Positions 17,560-29,159 of a stretch of DNA of 64,000 bases are shown here, piece after piece (positions within the stretch are counted from its first letter, which is position 1; each line of letters begins with the position of its first letter). The notes beneath the pieces were generated by a model. It was not told where the DNA came from, ran no database searches, and saw only the letters and a list, made by a program, of their open reading frames with translations. Made by a program: the position numbers and the translations under genes. The stretch is from Xanthomonas theicola (GTDB lineage: Bacteria; Pseudomonadota; Gammaproteobacteria; Xanthomonadales; Xanthomonadaceae): assembly GCF_014236795.1 (NCBI RefSeq), contig NZ_CP049017.1, positions 536,001 through 600,000 of the forward strand, given 5' to 3'.

Positions 17560-17706
17560 AGGGAACCGATTATAGCGGCTGCGGCGCGCGGCGCCTGAAC
17601 CGGCGCGCCGCCCTGGGACGCGGCGCACGCCGGCCCAACCATCGACACGGGGCGGCGAAGGCGGCAGCTGCTACCGTCACCGTTTTGCCGGGATCGAGGG
17701 ACGCAC

Positions 17707-20217
17707 ATGAACCAGACCAGCCACCCGCGCCGCCGCGACACCGCACCGTTGCGTGCGCTGCTGTGCGCGGGACTGGCCGCGGGCGGCGTGGCGCCGGGTG
17801 CGGACGCTGCGGACGCCGCCGCCACGGACGCCGGCTACCAGCTGCCGTCGGCGCCGCTGCAGGCGATCGTCGATGCGCCGCGCCCGCCGCAGCTGCTGCT
17901 GGGGCCGCACCGCGATCTGGCGGCGATGCTGCAGGTGCCGACGCTGGCGAGCATCGCCGAGGTGGCACAGCCGGAACTGAAGCTGGCCGGGATGCGCATC
18001 CATCCGCGCACCCGCTCCTGGAGCCGCTTCGTCTTCGGCGACAGGCTGTGGCTGCTGCAGGTCGCCGACGGCCGCGAACTGGCCATCGACGGGCTGCCGT
18101 CGCCGTTGTCGATCGCCGGCCTGGCATGGGCGCCGGACCAGCGCCACCTGGCGTTCAACCGGGTCGACGCGCGCAGCGGCGCCAATGAGCTGTGGGTGGT
18201 GGACGTCGCCCAGCGCCGGGCGCGGCGCGTGGCCGAGCGGCTCAACACCATCGTCGGCAGGAGCTACGCGTGGATGCCGGACAGCCGCCAATTATTGGTG
18301 TTGCTGCAGCCGCAGGCGCAGGGCCCGGCGCCGGCCAGCGACGCCGTGCCAACCGGGCCGGCGGTCCAGCAGACCGCCGGCGGCGGCGGCAGCGCACTGC
18401 GCACCTACCAGGATCTGCTCAAGAGCGAGGCCGACGCGCGCCAGTTCGACTACCAGCTGCGCGCGCAGCCGGCGCTGGTCGATGTCGAGGGCAGCGTGCG
18501 GCGCATCGCCGCGCCGGACCTGTACCTGTCGCTGGCGCCATCGCCCGACGGCCGTTATCTGTTGGCGCAGCGCCTGCAGCGACCGTTCTCCTATCTGGTG
18601 CCAGCCAGCGGCTTCCCGCGTGCGATCGAGGTGCTCGATCGCGACGGCAGGCTGGTGCACAGCGTGGCGCAGCTGCCGCTGGCGGAAGGCCTGCCCACCG
18701 GCAACGACGCGGTGCGCACCGGCGTGCGCGAGATCGACTGGCGCAGCGATGCGCCGGCGACGCTGATCTGGGCCGAGGCGCAGGACGGTGGCGATCCGGC
18801 GCGTGCCGCGCCGATCCGCGATGCGGTGATGCTGCAGGCCGCGCCGTTCGCCGAGCCGCCGCGCACGCTGATGCGGCTGCAGACGCGCTTCGAGGGCATC
18901 GCCTGGGGCCGCGGCGACCTGGCGCTGATCGACGAGTTCTGGTGGAAGACGCGCCAGCGCAGGCAGTGGCGGGTGGCGCCCGACCATCCCGGGCAGGCCC
19001 CGCAACTGCTGGTGCAGCGCTCGCGGGAGGACCGCTACGGCGACCCGGGCACGCCGGTGACGGTCAGCGATGCGGCCGGCAATGCGCGGCTGCTGGTGGC
19101 CGACGACGGCCACAGCCTGTTCCTGCAGGGCGAGGGCGCCTCGCCGCAGGGCGATCGTCCGTTCCTGGACCGCTACGACCTGGACACGCGCCGCAGCACC
19201 CGCCTGTTCCAGTCGCAGGCGCCGTACTACGAGGCACCGCAGGCGGTGCTGGATACGGCCGGCCGGCGTTTGCTGATCACCCGCGAGTCGCCGCAGCAGC
19301 CGCTCAACTACTACCGCATCGACGATGGCGATGCGTCCCGGCCGGTGGCCTTGACCCATTTCGCCGATCCCACCCCGCAACTGCGCGGGGCGCACAAGGA
19401 ACAGATCCGCTACCGGCGCCAGGACGGGGTGGAACTGACCGCGACGCTGTTGCTGCCGCCCGGCTACGACGCCAAGCGCGACGGCCCGCTGCCGCTGCTG
19501 ATGTGGGCCTACCCCGGCAATTTCAAGTCGGCCGACGCCGCCAGCCAGGTCACCGACTCGCCGTACCGCTTCAACGCGATCGGCTACTGGGGACCGCAGG
19601 CCTTCCTGGCGCTGGGCTATGCGGTGCTCAACGATCCGTCGATGCCGATCGTCGGCGAAGGCGAGCGCGAGCCGAACGACAGCTATGTCGAGCAACTGGT
19701 CGCCGACGCGCAGGCGGCGGTGGACGAGGTGGTGCGGCGCGGCGTCGCCGATCGCGCGCGCATCGCCATCGGTGGGCATTCCTATGGCGCCTTCATGACC
19801 GCGAATCTGCTTGCGCACACCCGCCTGTTCAAGGCCGGCATCGCCCGCAGCGGCGCCTACAACCGCTCGCTGACCCCGTTCGGCTTCCAGTCCGAGGAAC
19901 GCACGTACTGGCAGGCGCAGCCGGTGTACCAGGCGATGTCCCCCTTCAACTACGCCGACCGGATCAAGGATCCGCTGCTGTTGATCCATGGCGCCGAGGA
20001 CAACAACGCCGGCACCTTCCCGATCCAGAGCGAGCGCATGTACGCGGCGATCAAGGGCAACGGCGGCACCGCGCGGCTGGTGATCCTGCCCAACGAGGCG
20101 CATGCCTACCGCGCGCGCGAATCGGTGTTGCAGATGCTGGCCGAGAGCGAGCGCTGGCTGCGGACCTACCTGGGGCCAGCGTCGCCGCCGCGGCCGGTGC
20201 GCCAGCCGCGCCGTTGA
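17707..20217 (+). CDS. S9 family peptidase (prolyl oligopeptidase type), exported
   Basis: The 836-residue protein has a signal peptide ([19 protein letters not shown]), a long beta-propeller-like region and a C-terminal alpha/beta hydrolase domain. The catalytic triad is visible: Ser about 692 in GGHSYGAF, Asp about 765 in HGAEDNNAG and His about 799 in NEAHAY. Such enzymes cleave short peptides, often after proline or related residues, and here would act in the periplasm. The propeller has an Ala/Pro/Gly-rich insertion near residues 200-225. GAGGGA nine bases upstream supports the start. It stands alone; the exact substrate is unknown. Confidence 0.9.
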   Translation: MNQTSHPRRRDTAPLRALLCAGLAAGGVAPGADAADAAATDAGYQLPSAPLQAIVDAPRPPQLLLGPHRDLAAMLQVPTLASIAEVAQPELKLAGMRIHPRTRSWSRFVFGDRLWLLQVADGRELAIDGLPSPLSIAGLAWAPDQRHLAFNRVDARSGANELWVVDVAQRRARRVAERLNTIVGRSYAWMPDSRQLLVLLQPQAQGPAPASDAVPTGPAVQQTAGGGGSALRTYQDLLKSEADARQFDYQLRAQPALVDVEGSVRRIAAPDLYLSLAPSPDGRYLLAQRLQRPFSYLVPASGFPRAIEVLDRDGRLVHSVAQLPLAEGLPTGNDAVRTGVREIDWRSDAPATLIWAEAQDGGDPARAAPIRDAVMLQAAPFAEPPRTLMRLQTRFEGIAWGRGDLALIDEFWWKTRQRRQWRVAPDHPGQAPQLLVQRSREDRYGDPGTPVTVSDAAGNARLLVADDGHSLFLQGEGASPQGDRPFLDRYDLDTRRSTRLFQSQAPYYEAPQAVLDTAGRRLLITRESPQQPLNYYRIDDGDASRPVALTHFADPTPQLRGAHKEQIRYRRQDGVELTATLLLPPGYDAKRDGPLPLLMWAYPGNFKSADAASQVTDSPYRFNAIGYWGPQAFLALGYAVLNDPSMPIVGEGEREPNDSYVEQLVADAQAAVDEVVRRGVADRARIAIGGHSYGAFMTANLLAHTRLFKAGIARSGAYNRSLTPFGFQSEERTYWQAQPVYQAMSPFNYADRIKDPLLLIHGAEDNNAGTFPIQSERMYAAIKGNGGTARLVILPNEAHAYRARESVLQMLAESERWLRTYLGPASPPRPVRQPRR

Positions 20218-20407
20218 GCGCGGCCGGCGCTGTCCGGCGACGGTTGCAGCGGCAAGCGACAGGCGGCCCAGTCGCGCGTGCGCCGTTCCATCGTCGCCAC
20301 GGCGGGGGAACGCGATGGTTCGCGTTGAAACCGTCGCCGCGGCAGGCGAGCGACGAATACTTTGGGTTAGTCTTGCCGCGCCTCTCCTGCCGAGTCGTGC
20401 GTTGCCG

Positions 20408-23125
20408 ATGAACGAGTACCGCAGCAATATCGTGTTTGCCACGCCCGATATCCCCTTGCGCGACGACGTACGCCGACTGGGGGCGCTGGTCGGCGACCTG
20501 CTCGCCGAGCAGGTGTCTGCGGAGTTCCTCGACGAGATCGAAACCATCCGCACCACCGCGATCGCCCGCCGCCAGAGCGATGCGCCGCCGTCCTCGCTGA
20601 GCGCGCAGCTCGAGGGCCGCGCGCCGTGCGCCGCGGAGGCGCTGGTGCGCGCCTTCAGCACCTATTTCCAGGTGGTCAACATCGCCGAGCGGGTGCACCG
20701 CATCCGCCGCCGCCGCGACTACCAGCGCAACAGCGCCGGCGCGCCGCAGCCGGACGGCCTGCACGATGCGTTGCGCCGGCTCAAGGCGCAGGGCGTCAGC
20801 GCGCAGGAACTGGGCCAGTGGCTGCCGCGCATCGACGTGGAGCCGGTGTTCACCGCGCACCCGACCGAGGCGGTGCGCCGCGCGCTGCTGGAGAAGGAGC
20901 AACTGATGGTGGCCAGCCTGGTCGACAACCTCGACGGCATGCGCACGCCCGGCGAACGCGCCACCGATGCGGCGCGCCTGCGCATGGCGCTGACCGCGTC
21001 GTGGCAGACCGCCGACTCCTCGCCGGTGCGGCCGACGGTGGAAGACGAACGCAAGCACGTCGGCTTCTACCTGACCCAGGTGCTGTACCGGGTGGTCCCG
21101 GTGATGTACGAGACCCTGGAGCAGGCGATCGAGGAAACCTACGGGGCGCCGCTGCCGCTGCCGCGCCTGCTGCGCTTCGGCACCTGGGTCGGCGGCGACA
21201 TGGACGGCAATCCGAACGTGGATGCGGCCACCATCACCGCCACGCTCGATGCGCAGCGCCGCGCGGTGCTGGACCGCTATCTGAAGGAACTGTGGCGGCT
21301 GGCCAGCCTGCTCAGCCAGTCGACCACGCTGGTGGCGGTCAGCGCGCCGCTGCTGGCGCAGCTGCAACGCTACCGGCAACTGCTGCCCGAGGCCGCGGCG
21401 CGCTCGCGCCCACGCCATGGCGACATGCCGTACCGGCTGTTCAACGATCTGATGCGCGCGCGGCTGCGGGCCACCCTGGACGATGCCCCGGGCGCCTATG
21501 CCGCGCCGGCCGAACTGGAGCAGGACCTTGCGCTGATCCTGGACAGCCTGCAGGCCAACAAGGGCCTGCACGCCGGCTGGTTCGCGGTGCGCCGCCTGCT
21601 GTGGCGGGTGCGCAGCTTCGGCTTCCACCTGGCGCGCCTGGACCTGCGCCAGGAGTCCAGCGTGCATGCGCGCGCGGTCGCCGCCGCGCTGGGCGAGGAC
21701 GACTGGGACGCGCGCCCGGCCGCCGAGCGCGCCCGCGCGCTCGGCGCCTATGCCGGCGGCGAGCGGACCCTGCCGGCGGCGCCCGAGGACGCCGGCAACG
21801 CGCGCCTGGACGCGGTGTTCGCCGCGCTCGCCGATGCGCGCGCACGCCACGGCGCCGATGCGCTGGGCAGCTACATCGTCAGCATGGCGCACAGCCGCGC
21901 CGACATGCTGATCGTGCTCGCGCTGGCACGGCGCGGCGGCCTGGTCGCCGCCGACGGCACGGTGCCGCTGGACATCGTGCCGCTGTTCGAGACCGTGGAC
22001 GACCTGCGCGGCGGCACCGCGGTCCTGCGCGAGCTGCTGGCCGATCCGGTCTACCGCCGCCACCTGGCCGCGCGCGACGACGTGCAGATGGTGATGCTCG
22101 GCTATTCGGACAGCGGCAAGGACGGCGGCATCGCCGCCTCGCGCTGGGGCCTGCAGCGCGCGCAGGTGGAACTGCTCGAGGCGGCGGCCGAACTCGGCAT
22201 CCGCCTGACCTTCTTCCATGGCCGCGGCGGTTCGATCGTGCGCGGCGGCGGCAAGACCACGCGCGCGCTGGAGGCGGCGCCGCGCGGCAGCGTCGACGGC
22301 CGGCTGCGGGTCACCGAGCAGGGCGAGGTGATCCATCGCAAGTACGGCATCCGCGCGCTGGCGCTGCGCTCGCTGGAACAGATGACCGGCGCGGTGCTGC
22401 TGTCGAGCCTGCGCCCACGCGCACCGGATGCGCGCGAGCAGGCGTGGCGGCCGGTGATGGACCTCGTCGCCGAGCACAGCACCGCCGCCTACCGCAGCTT
22501 CGTCGGCGATGCGGAGTTCATGCGTTACTTCCGCCTGGCCACGCCGATCGACGTGATCGAGCGGATGACGCTGGGCTCGCGGCCGTCGCGGCGGCTGGGC
22601 CAGGATGCGGCGCTGCAGAACCTGCGCGCGATTCCGTGGGTGTTCGCGTGGAGCCAGGCGCGCGCGGTGATCCCGGGCTGGTACGGCGTCGGCAGCGGGC
22701 TGCGCGCGGCGGTCGCGGCCGGCCACGAGGACACGCTGCGCGAGATGGCCGCCGACTGGCCGTTCTTCCGCACCTTCCTCGACGACATCGCGATGGTGCT
22801 GTCCAAGGGCGACCTCAACATCGCCGAGATGTTCTCGCGCCTGGCCGGGCCGCTGCATGCGCGCTTCTTCCCGCGCATCGGCGACGAACTGGCGCTGACC
22901 AAAAGCTGGGTGAAGTCGCTGACCGGGCAGTCGGCGCTGCTGCAGCACGACCCGCGCCTGGCACTGTCGATCCGCCTGCGCAATCCCTACATCGATCCGA
23001 TCAGCGTGCTGCAGGTGGACCTGCTGCAGCGCTGGCGCGTCACCGGCGGCGAGGACGAGGACCTGCTGCGGGCATTGGTGGCCTGCGTCAACGGCGTCTC
23101 GCAGGGCGTGCAGAACACCGGTTGA
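20408..23125 (+). CDS. ppc: Phosphoenolpyruvate carboxylase
   Basis: The 905-residue cytosolic enzyme adds bicarbonate to PEP to form oxaloacetate, replenishing the TCA cycle. Diagnostic blocks are present: [12 protein letters not shown] with the catalytic His, the [10 protein letters not shown] loop, the glycine-rich [13 protein letters not shown], and the usual C-terminal QNTG. Length and order match bacterial PEPC. The ATG at 20408 was chosen because family similarity begins a few residues after it ([18 protein letters not shown]). The upstream 190 bp contain no other gene. Confidence 0.97.
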   Translation: MNEYRSNIVFATPDIPLRDDVRRLGALVGDLLAEQVSAEFLDEIETIRTTAIARRQSDAPPSSLSAQLEGRAPCAAEALVRAFSTYFQVVNIAERVHRIRRRRDYQRNSAGAPQPDGLHDALRRLKAQGVSAQELGQWLPRIDVEPVFTAHPTEAVRRALLEKEQLMVASLVDNLDGMRTPGERATDAARLRMALTASWQTADSSPVRPTVEDERKHVGFYLTQVLYRVVPVMYETLEQAIEETYGAPLPLPRLLRFGTWVGGDMDGNPNVDAATITATLDAQRRAVLDRYLKELWRLASLLSQSTTLVAVSAPLLAQLQRYRQLLPEAAARSRPRHGDMPYRLFNDLMRARLRATLDDAPGAYAAPAELEQDLALILDSLQANKGLHAGWFAVRRLLWRVRSFGFHLARLDLRQESSVHARAVAAALGEDDWDARPAAERARALGAYAGGERTLPAAPEDAGNARLDAVFAALADARARHGADALGSYIVSMAHSRADMLIVLALARRGGLVAADGTVPLDIVPLFETVDDLRGGTAVLRELLADPVYRRHLAARDDVQMVMLGYSDSGKDGGIAASRWGLQRAQVELLEAAAELGIRLTFFHGRGGSIVRGGGKTTRALEAAPRGSVDGRLRVTEQGEVIHRKYGIRALALRSLEQMTGAVLLSSLRPRAPDAREQAWRPVMDLVAEHSTAAYRSFVGDAEFMRYFRLATPIDVIERMTLGSRPSRRLGQDAALQNLRAIPWVFAWSQARAVIPGWYGVGSGLRAAVAAGHEDTLREMAADWPFFRTFLDDIAMVLSKGDLNIAEMFSRLAGPLHARFFPRIGDELALTKSWVKSLTGQSALLQHDPRLALSIRLRNPYIDPISVLQVDLLQRWRVTGGEDEDLLRALVACVNGVSQGVQNTG

Positions 23126-23210
23126 GGCGGGCCGGATCTGCCCTCGGCGCGCCCGGCCGGTGCGGCTGCCGTGGGCGCCGGTCGCGATCGGGCCGGCGGG
23201 ACTTCCGCGA

Positions 23211-23228
23211 TCGGACAAAATTGTCCGA
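23211..23228. promoter_or_regulatory. Palindromic operator of the TetR gene
   Basis: TCGGACAA-AA-TTGTCCGA is a perfect 8-2-8 palindrome ending 11 bp before the ATG of the TetR gene. Its size and position fit an autorepression operator that covers the promoter or transcript start. Recognition by the adjacent regulator is inferred. Confidence 0.75.
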
Positions 23229-23239
23229 TAATCCCCGGC

Positions 23240-23812
23240 ATGGATCTCCGCGCCGACGCCGCCCAACGCCGCCACCTGCTGCTCGACGCGGCCGACGAAG
23301 TGTTCTGCGAGCACGGCGTGCTGGCGCCGCTGGAACGGGTGATCGAGCGGTCGGGCCTGGGCCGCGCCACGCTGTACCGCCACTTCGCCGACCGCCCCGC
23401 GCTGATGCTGGCGCTGCTCGAGCGCGGCCTGGACGGGCTGGAGTGCTGCGCGCGCGACATCGGGGTGCGCCCGGACGGGCTGTTCCTGCTGCTGCGCGAC
23501 ATCGCCGAGCACATCGCGATGTCCGCGCCGCTGTCGGACTACTGGCGCTCGATGCCGCGCGACCATCCCGCGGTCGAAGCGGCGCGCGCGCGCCTGACGG
23601 CGGTCCTGGCGCCGCTGCTGCGTTGCGGCATCGACGCCGGCCGATGCCGCCAGGACCTGGACATCGGCGACCTGGTCCTGCTGCTGGACATGCTCGGCGC
23701 GTGCCAGCGCGGCCAGGACGGCGCCGAACGCAAGGCGCTGGCGCTGCGCGGCTGGTGGCTGCTGTGCCATGCGCTGACCGCGCCGGCGCCGGTGGCGGCC
23801 GCCGCGCGATGA
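23240..23812 (+). CDS. TetR/AcrR family transcriptional regulator
   Basis: The 190-residue protein has an N-terminal TetR helix-turn-helix: RRHLLLDAADEVFCEHG followed by LERVIERSGLGRATLYRHF, residues about 11-55. The variable C-terminal ligand domain has no recognised ligand. The perfect palindrome just upstream is probably its own operator. The stop overlaps the start of the decayed DUF4105 gene by four bases, so the two were one operon. What it controls besides itself cannot be told, and its target gene here is broken. Confidence 0.9.
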   Translation: MDLRADAAQRRHLLLDAADEVFCEHGVLAPLERVIERSGLGRATLYRHFADRPALMLALLERGLDGLECCARDIGVRPDGLFLLLRDIAEHIAMSAPLSDYWRSMPRDHPAVEAARARLTAVLAPLLRCGIDAGRCRQDLDIGDLVLLLDMLGACQRGQDGAERKALALRGWWLLCHALTAPAPVAAAAR

Positions 23813-24841
23813 GCGTCCGCTCCCGGCAGCCGCAGGACCGCGCGGCCGCGCACCGGCGCTGGCCGGCGCGGCTGGCGCGCGCCGCGGCCGCCCTGGCGAT
23901 CGTGGTGGCCGGCGTCTGGGGCGGGCTGTTCCTCGCCGGCCTGCCGCATACCGGCGCGCTGGTGCGCTATGCCTCGGCGATCCTGTGGGCGGCAATGGCC
24001 GCCGCCGCACTGTGGGGCCTGTGGCACTCCCGCGACTACCGCGTGCTGCCGCTGATCTTCGCCATCGCCTGCGCCGGCCTGGGCCTGGGCTGGTCGCAGT
24101 TGCTGCCCGAGCAGAACTGCGACCGGGCCGACGACGTGGCGCAGGCGCCGCCGCAGGTCGACGGCCGCATCGTCACCCTGCGCAACGTGCGCAACTTCGC
24201 CTGGTGCAGCGGCAGCGACGACACGCCGCGCTGGGAAACCCGCCAGCACGATCTGGACCGACTGGCCGTGGCGGACCTGGCGCTGTCCGACTGGATGGGC
24301 CCTGCGATCGCCCACACCCTGGTCTCGTTCGGCTTCGACGACGGCCGCCGGGTGGTGTTCTCACTGGAGATCGGCAAGGAGCGCGGCGAATCGTTCCCGG
24401 CGCTGGCCGGGTTCTTCCGCAATTCGAACAGGTCATGGTCGCCGCCGACGGGCGCGATATCCTCGCGGTGCGCAGCAACGTGCGCGGCGAGGACGTGTAG
24501 CTGTATCGTCTGAACCTCCCGCGCGCGCGGCTGCGCCAGCTGTTCCAGGGCGACGTGGCGCCGGCGCAGCAGTTGCGGCGCCGGCCGCCGTTCTACGACA
24601 CCGCCACCAGCAACTGCACCACCATCGTGTTCGAACTGGTGCGCAAGCTCGAGCCGCAGTTGCCGCTGGACTAGCGGCGGCGGTCCGGCTATCTGCCGTC
24701 CTATGTCCATGCGCAGCACGGCTTGGTGCCCGGCGACGCGCTGGCCACGCTGCAGGCCCGCGGGCGCATCGGCGAACGCGCCCGCCAGGCCGGCGCCGGC
24801 GCCGACTTCTCGCAGCGCATCCGCGTAGGCATTCCTGGCAG
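23809..24841 (+). pseudogene. DUF4105 membrane protein, frameshifted and with nonsense codons
   Basis: The frame starts MSVRSRQPQDRAAAH and holds two or three membrane segments (AALAIVVAGVWGGLFLAGL, then YRVLPLIFAIACAGLGLGW). The start of the DUF4105 domain follows (VTLRNVRNFAW, SFGFDDGRRVVFSLEIGKER). A frameshift near 24418 moves the reading to FEQVMVAADGRDILAVRSNV. A TAG at 24498-24500 replaces an expected tyrosine before LYRLNLP, and another stop lies at 24672. The conserved TATSNCTTIVFELV is still readable at about 24600. Similarity ends near 24841, where the MFS fragment on the other strand begins. Three lesions mean real decay. Confidence 0.82.
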
Positions 24842-24869
24842 GGAAACCTCCGCCGCGTCGCGCTGATCC

Positions 24870-25330
24870 GCACGGTGCAGGGCCGCCGACTGCGCGCCGA
24901 GCATCAACGCCAGCGCCGGCACCACGGCCTTGTCGGAGACGCGCCCGCCCAGGACATTGCCGACGATCACCGAGACCCCGTAGAGGGCCAGCATCCACGC
25001 CACGCCGTTCGGGCCGACGCCGGTGATGTCGGCTAGGATGCTGGGCAGATAGGCGAAGGCGACGAAGGTGCCGCCCCAGGCACAGACGTTCATGCCGAAC
25101 GCGATCAGCAGGCGTCCGCTGCCCAGCACCTTGACCTGCTCGATGAGGCCGCCGGCCGGCGCGATGTCGATCCTGCGCGGCAAGGTGGCCGCCATCGCCA
25201 GCAGCGACACCAGACCGATGGCCGCGACGAACCAGAAAGGCATCGGCCAGCCCTGGCGCTGGCCGATCACGGTTGCGATCGGCACACCAGCGGCGACCGC
25301 GGTGGCAACGGTGCCTGCGTATTCAGGCAA
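24870..25330 (-). pseudogene. MFS transporter fragment
   Basis: The minus strand encodes a middle part of a major facilitator protein of the AraJ/drug-exporter type: AGVPIATVIGQRQGWPMPFW, a central linker with EQVKVLGSGRLL, and YLPSILADITGVGPNGVAW, GGRVSDKAVVPALAL. Both ends are missing: it starts near 25330 without a proper N-terminus and loses similarity near 24870 at the junction with the DUF4105 relic. It is probably a deletion remnant. Confidence 0.75.
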
Positions 25331-25380
25331 GAGCGCAGGTCTTATGCTGAAAAATCATAAGCAATCGGGCTGGAAACCGC

Positions 25381-25410
25381 TTGACAGTCATCTTCCTCGC
25401 GCAAGATATT
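25381..25410 (+). promoter_or_regulatory. Candidate sigma-70 promoter of the type I secretion operon
   Basis: Consensus -35 TTGACA at 25381-25386, 18-bp spacer, then GATATT (four of six matches) at 25405-25410, 40 bp before the hlyB-like ATG. AAGGA at 25440 serves as the ribosome site. Confidence 0.55.
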
Positions 25411-25450
25411 GGCCTGAAGCGGCCTCGACGGGCCCCGCAAGGAACGCGAA

Positions 25451-27616
25451 ATGTCAGGGGGAAATGCCGCGCCTGGGTTGGTGGAAGGCGCTCGGTCCGC
25501 ATCCGAGGCACCCGATCTGGCCCTGCAGGGCTTGGTCCTGCTGGCGCAGTTCCACGGGATCGCGGCCGATGCGGCGCAACTGGCGCATGACGGCGGCCGC
25601 GGCGGCGCGCCCTTCGACGAGGTGGCGCTGCTGCTGGCGGCCCGCAAGCTGGGGCTCAAGGCCAAGGTGGTGGCACAGCCGGCGCACCGCCTTGCGCTGG
25701 CGACCCTGCCCGCGCTGGCGCTGGTCCCGGAGGGCGCGCCTTTCATCCTCGCCCAGGCCCAGGACGATCGGATCCTGATCCACGACCTGGCCGAGCGCCG
25801 TCCGCGCACGCTCTCGAGCGCCGAGTTCCAGGCGCGCTACGCGGGCAGGCTGCTCCAGGTCGCCTCGCGCGCGTCGGTGCTGGGGGAGCTGGCCAAGTTC
25901 GATGTCAGCTGGTTCATCCCGGCGCTGGTCAAGTACCGGCGGCTGATGCTGGAAGTATTCGTGGTGTCCTTGTTCATCCAGCTGTTCGCGCTGGTGACCC
26001 CGTTGTTCTTCCAGGTGGTCATGGACAAGGTGCTGGTGCATCAGGGCCTGACCACGCTGGACGTCATCGCCATCGGGCTGGTGGCGATCGCGGTGTTCGA
26101 GGTGGTGCTGTCGGGATTGCGCACCTACGTGTTCGCGCATACCACCAGCAAGATCGATGTCGAGCTGGGGGCCCGGCTGTTCCGGCACGTGCTGGGGCTG
26201 CCGCTGGCCTACTTCGAGTCCAGGCGGGTGGGCGACACCATCGCCCGCGTCCGCGAACTGGAGAACATCCGCAACTTCCTGACCGGGCAGGCCCTGACCT
26301 CGGTGCTGGACCTGTTGTTCACGGTGGTGTTTCTTGCGGTGATGTGCTGGTACAGCGGTTGGCTGACCTTGATCGTGGTGCTGTCGCTGCCGGTGTATGC
26401 GCTGATCTCGGCGGCCATCACCCCGGTGCTGCGCGGCCGCCTCAACGAGCAGTTCGCGCGGGGAGCGGACAACCAGTCGTTTCTGGTCGAGACCGTCAGC
26501 GGCATCGGGACGGTCAAGGCGATGGCGGTGGACCGGCGGGTCACGCGGACCTGGGACAACCAGCTGGCCGGCTACGTGAGCGCGGGCTTCAACGTCACCC
26601 GGATCGCGACGCTGGGCCAGCAGGGCGTACAGCTGGTGCAGAAGCTGGTGGCGGTGGCGGTGCTGTTCTGGGGCGCGAAACGGGTGATCGAAGGCACGCT
26701 GTCGGTCGGCCAGCTCATCGCCTTCAACATGCTGTCCGGGCAGGTGACCGCGCCGATCATCCGGCTGGCGCAGCTATGGCAGGACTTCCAGCAGGTCGGC
26801 ATCTCGGTGGAGCGGCTGGGGGACATCCTGAACACCCGCACCGAGGTGCCCGGCAGCCGGTTGGCGCTGCCGCCGATCCGTGGCCAGGTCACGTTCGAAC
26901 GGGTCGGCTTCCGCTACCGTCCGGATGCGCCGGAAGTGCTGAACGGCATCGACCTGGAGATCGGCGCTGGCGAGGTACTCGGCATCGTGGGGCGTTCCGG
27001 CTCGGGCAAGAGCACGCTGACCAAGCTGGTGCAGCGGCTCTACACCCCCGAGCGCGGGCGGGTGCTGATCGACGGCCAGGATCTGGCACTGGCCGACCCG
27101 GCCTGGCTGCGGCGGCAACTGGGCGTGGTGCTGCAGGAGAACTTCCTGTTCAACCGCAGCGTGCGCGAGAACATCGCCCTGTGCGACCCGGGGCTGCCGC
27201 TGGAGCGCGTGATCCACGCCGCCACGCTGGCCGGCGCGCACGAGTTCATCGTGGAACTGCCCGAAGGCTACGACACCAAGGTGGGCGAGCACGGCGCGGG
27301 GCTGTCCGGCGGGCAACGGCAACGCATCGCCATCGCCCGCGCGCTGATCACCGACCCCCGGATCCTGATCCTCGACGAGGCCACCAGCGCCCTGGACTAC
27401 GCGTCCGAGCATGCGGTGATGCGCAACATGCGGGCGATCTGCAAGGGGCGCACGGTGCTGATCATCGCCCACCGCCTGTCGACGGTGCGCCGGGCCGACC
27501 GGATCGTGGTGGTGGAAAAAGGGCGCCTCGTGGAAAGCGGCTCGCACGAGGAACTGGTGGCCCGCCCGGACGGCCATTACGCACACCTGTTCCGGCTTCA
27601 GCAGGGGGCGCCATGA
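25451..27616 (+). CDS. Type I secretion ABC transporter (HlyB-like)
   Basis: The 721-residue inner-membrane protein exports unfolded RTX proteins in one step. Order of parts: an N-terminal C39-like domain ([20 protein letters not shown]) without the catalytic Cys, as in HlyB; a six-helix ABC membrane domain (about 160-440); and an ATPase with Walker [10 protein letters not shown], signature LSGGQRQR, Walker [13 protein letters not shown] and switch His in IIAHRLS. A degenerate C39 domain means it does not process a double-glycine leader and should recognise a C-terminal signal, matching the RTX gene downstream. The hlyD-like gene overlaps its stop. An outer-membrane TolC is not in the window. 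Confidence 0.95.
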   Translation: MSGGNAAPGLVEGARSASEAPDLALQGLVLLAQFHGIAADAAQLAHDGGRGGAPFDEVALLLAARKLGLKAKVVAQPAHRLALATLPALALVPEGAPFILAQAQDDRILIHDLAERRPRTLSSAEFQARYAGRLLQVASRASVLGELAKFDVSWFIPALVKYRRLMLEVFVVSLFIQLFALVTPLFFQVVMDKVLVHQGLTTLDVIAIGLVAIAVFEVVLSGLRTYVFAHTTSKIDVELGARLFRHVLGLPLAYFESRRVGDTIARVRELENIRNFLTGQALTSVLDLLFTVVFLAVMCWYSGWLTLIVVLSLPVYALISAAITPVLRGRLNEQFARGADNQSFLVETVSGIGTVKAMAVDRRVTRTWDNQLAGYVSAGFNVTRIATLGQQGVQLVQKLVAVAVLFWGAKRVIEGTLSVGQLIAFNMLSGQVTAPIIRLAQLWQDFQQVGISVERLGDILNTRTEVPGSRLALPPIRGQVTFERVGFRYRPDAPEVLNGIDLEIGAGEVLGIVGRSGSGKSTLTKLVQRLYTPERGRVLIDGQDLALADPAWLRRQLGVVLQENFLFNRSVRENIALCDPGLPLERVIHAATLAGAHEFIVELPEGYDTKVGEHGAGLSGGQRQRIAIARALITDPRILILDEATSALDYASEHAVMRNMRAICKGRTVLIIAHRLSTVRRADRIVVVEKGRLVESGSHEELVARPDGHYAHLFRLQQGAP

Positions 27617-29034
27617 CGCATCGGCTGCAGGGATGGCGCGACGTCTTGCGTCGCTACGTCGACGTCTTCACGTCGGCCTGGTCCCTGCGCAAGCAACTGG
27701 ATGCGCCGCACCGGACGGCGGACGAGCGCGCGTTCCTGCCCGCGCACCTGGAGCTGACCGAAACCCCGGCCTCGCCCACGGCGCGCTGGAGCATGCGGAT
27801 CATCATCGCGCTGTTCTGCACCGCGCTGCTGTGGGCGTGCCTGGGCCAGCTGGACATCGTCGCCGTCGCGCCGGGCAAGACCGTGGTCGATTCGAGGACC
27901 AAGGTGGTGCAGACGGCAGAGACAGCGGTGGTGCGCAGGATTCTGGTGCGCGATGGGCAGACGGTGAAGCGGGGCCAGCTGCTGATCGAGCTCGATGCGA
28001 CCGCAACCGGCGCGGAGTTCGTGCAGGCCGGCGGTGCCCTGGTCAATGCGCGCCTGGCCGTCCTGCGGCAGTCGGCGCTTGCCCGTGCGATCGTCGATGG
28101 CCGGCCGCCGCGGTTGGATCCAGCGCCTGATTTGGACGCCGAGCGCATTGCAACCGAGCAGCAACTAGTCGTCAGCCAGTACGACGCCTTCCAGGCCCAC
28201 CGCCACCACCTGCAGGCGAGCATCGCGCAACGGCAGGCGGAACTGCGCACCACGCAGGAGGCGATCGGTCCGCTGGAAGAATCCGCCCGCATCGCCAAAG
28301 TGCGCGCGGACGACTACGGGCGCCTGGTCGAAGGCAAGTACGTGGGGCGCCACGAATACCTGCTGCGCGAACAGGAGCGCATCGCGGCGGAAAGCCAGCT
28401 GGCCACCCAGCGCAACCGCCTGCAGGAGATCGGCTCGGCGCTGGGCGCGGCGCAGGAAGAACGGCGCATGCTGCTGACCGAGACCCGGCGGCAGGCATTG
28501 GACGCGGTGCGCGAGGCGAGCGAGCAGGCGGGGCAGCTGGCGCAGGACGTGGCCAAGACGGAGCGGCGCGACGAACAGATGGCATTGCGCGCCCCGGTGG
28601 ACGGCACGGTCCAGCAACTGGCGGTGCACACCGTGGGCGGCGTGGTGACGCCGGCGCAGCCGCTGCTGGTGGTGGTGCCGGTCGAAGAGGCGCTGGAGGT
28701 GGAGGCCACGGTGTTGAACAAGGACATCGGCTTCCTGCGGCCGGGCCAGCCGGTGACGGTGAAGATCGAGAGTTTTCCCTACACCCGCTATGGCTACCTG
28801 ACCGGCACCGTGGCCAGCGTGTCGCACGATGCGGCGCAGGACGAGAAGCTTGGTTTGGTATTTCCGGCGCGGATCAAGCTCAATGGCGACATTTTAGATG
28901 TTGAGGGAGTAAAAGTTAGGATGAGTGCGGGAATGAGTTTGAGTGCCGAGATTAAGACGGGGAAAAGGAGGATTATTAATTATTTATTGGATCCCATTGG
29001 GCGCCACAGCGCAGAGTCTTTTCGGGAAAGATAA
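27613..29034 (+). CDS. Type I secretion membrane fusion protein (HlyD-like)
   Basis: The 473-residue periplasmic adaptor is anchored by one membrane segment ([20 protein letters not shown], about residues 60-79). It has the lipoyl half-motifs ([19 protein letters not shown] and later [18 protein letters not shown]), a long coiled-coil hairpin (about 150-330), and the conserved C-terminal stretch [20 protein letters not shown]. It overlaps hlyB by ATGA. From about 28850 the base use turns abruptly AT-rich (TTTAGATGTTGAGG, AGGAGGATTATTAATTATTT), although the protein remains a normal HlyD end. I read this as a recombination junction inside the gene. Confidence 0.94.
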   Translation: MTHRLQGWRDVLRRYVDVFTSAWSLRKQLDAPHRTADERAFLPAHLELTETPASPTARWSMRIIIALFCTALLWACLGQLDIVAVAPGKTVVDSRTKVVQTAETAVVRRILVRDGQTVKRGQLLIELDATATGAEFVQAGGALVNARLAVLRQSALARAIVDGRPPRLDPAPDLDAERIATEQQLVVSQYDAFQAHRHHLQASIAQRQAELRTTQEAIGPLEESARIAKVRADDYGRLVEGKYVGRHEYLLREQERIAAESQLATQRNRLQEIGSALGAAQEERRMLLTETRRQALDAVREASEQAGQLAQDVAKTERRDEQMALRAPVDGTVQQLAVHTVGGVVTPAQPLLVVVPVEEALEVEATVLNKDIGFLRPGQPVTVKIESFPYTRYGYLTGTVASVSHDAAQDEKLGLVFPARIKLNGDILDVEGVKVRMSAGMSLSAEIKTGKRRIINYLLDPIGRHSAESFRER

Positions 29035-29159
29035 ATTGGTTTGGGTTGGGTGTGATGTAAATCCGATGGCATTATTATCAGCGTCGATTGGAACTTAATT
29101 TTATTTTCAACACATGGAGTTTATATGGCTGCTGTAAAGGGGTTGCCGAGTTCGCTTAA

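Noticed and set aside
23172..23240. Palindrome before the TetR gene considered as a terminator of ppc
   Set aside because: No T tract follows, and its symmetry and distance to the TetR ATG fit an operator better.
20051..24010. Very long minus-strand open frame (1319 codons) opposite ppc and the S9 peptidase
   Set aside because: It is antisense to clear family genes; high GC keeps the complementary frame free of stops. Composition (His/Arg/Gln rich) is that of a shadow frame.
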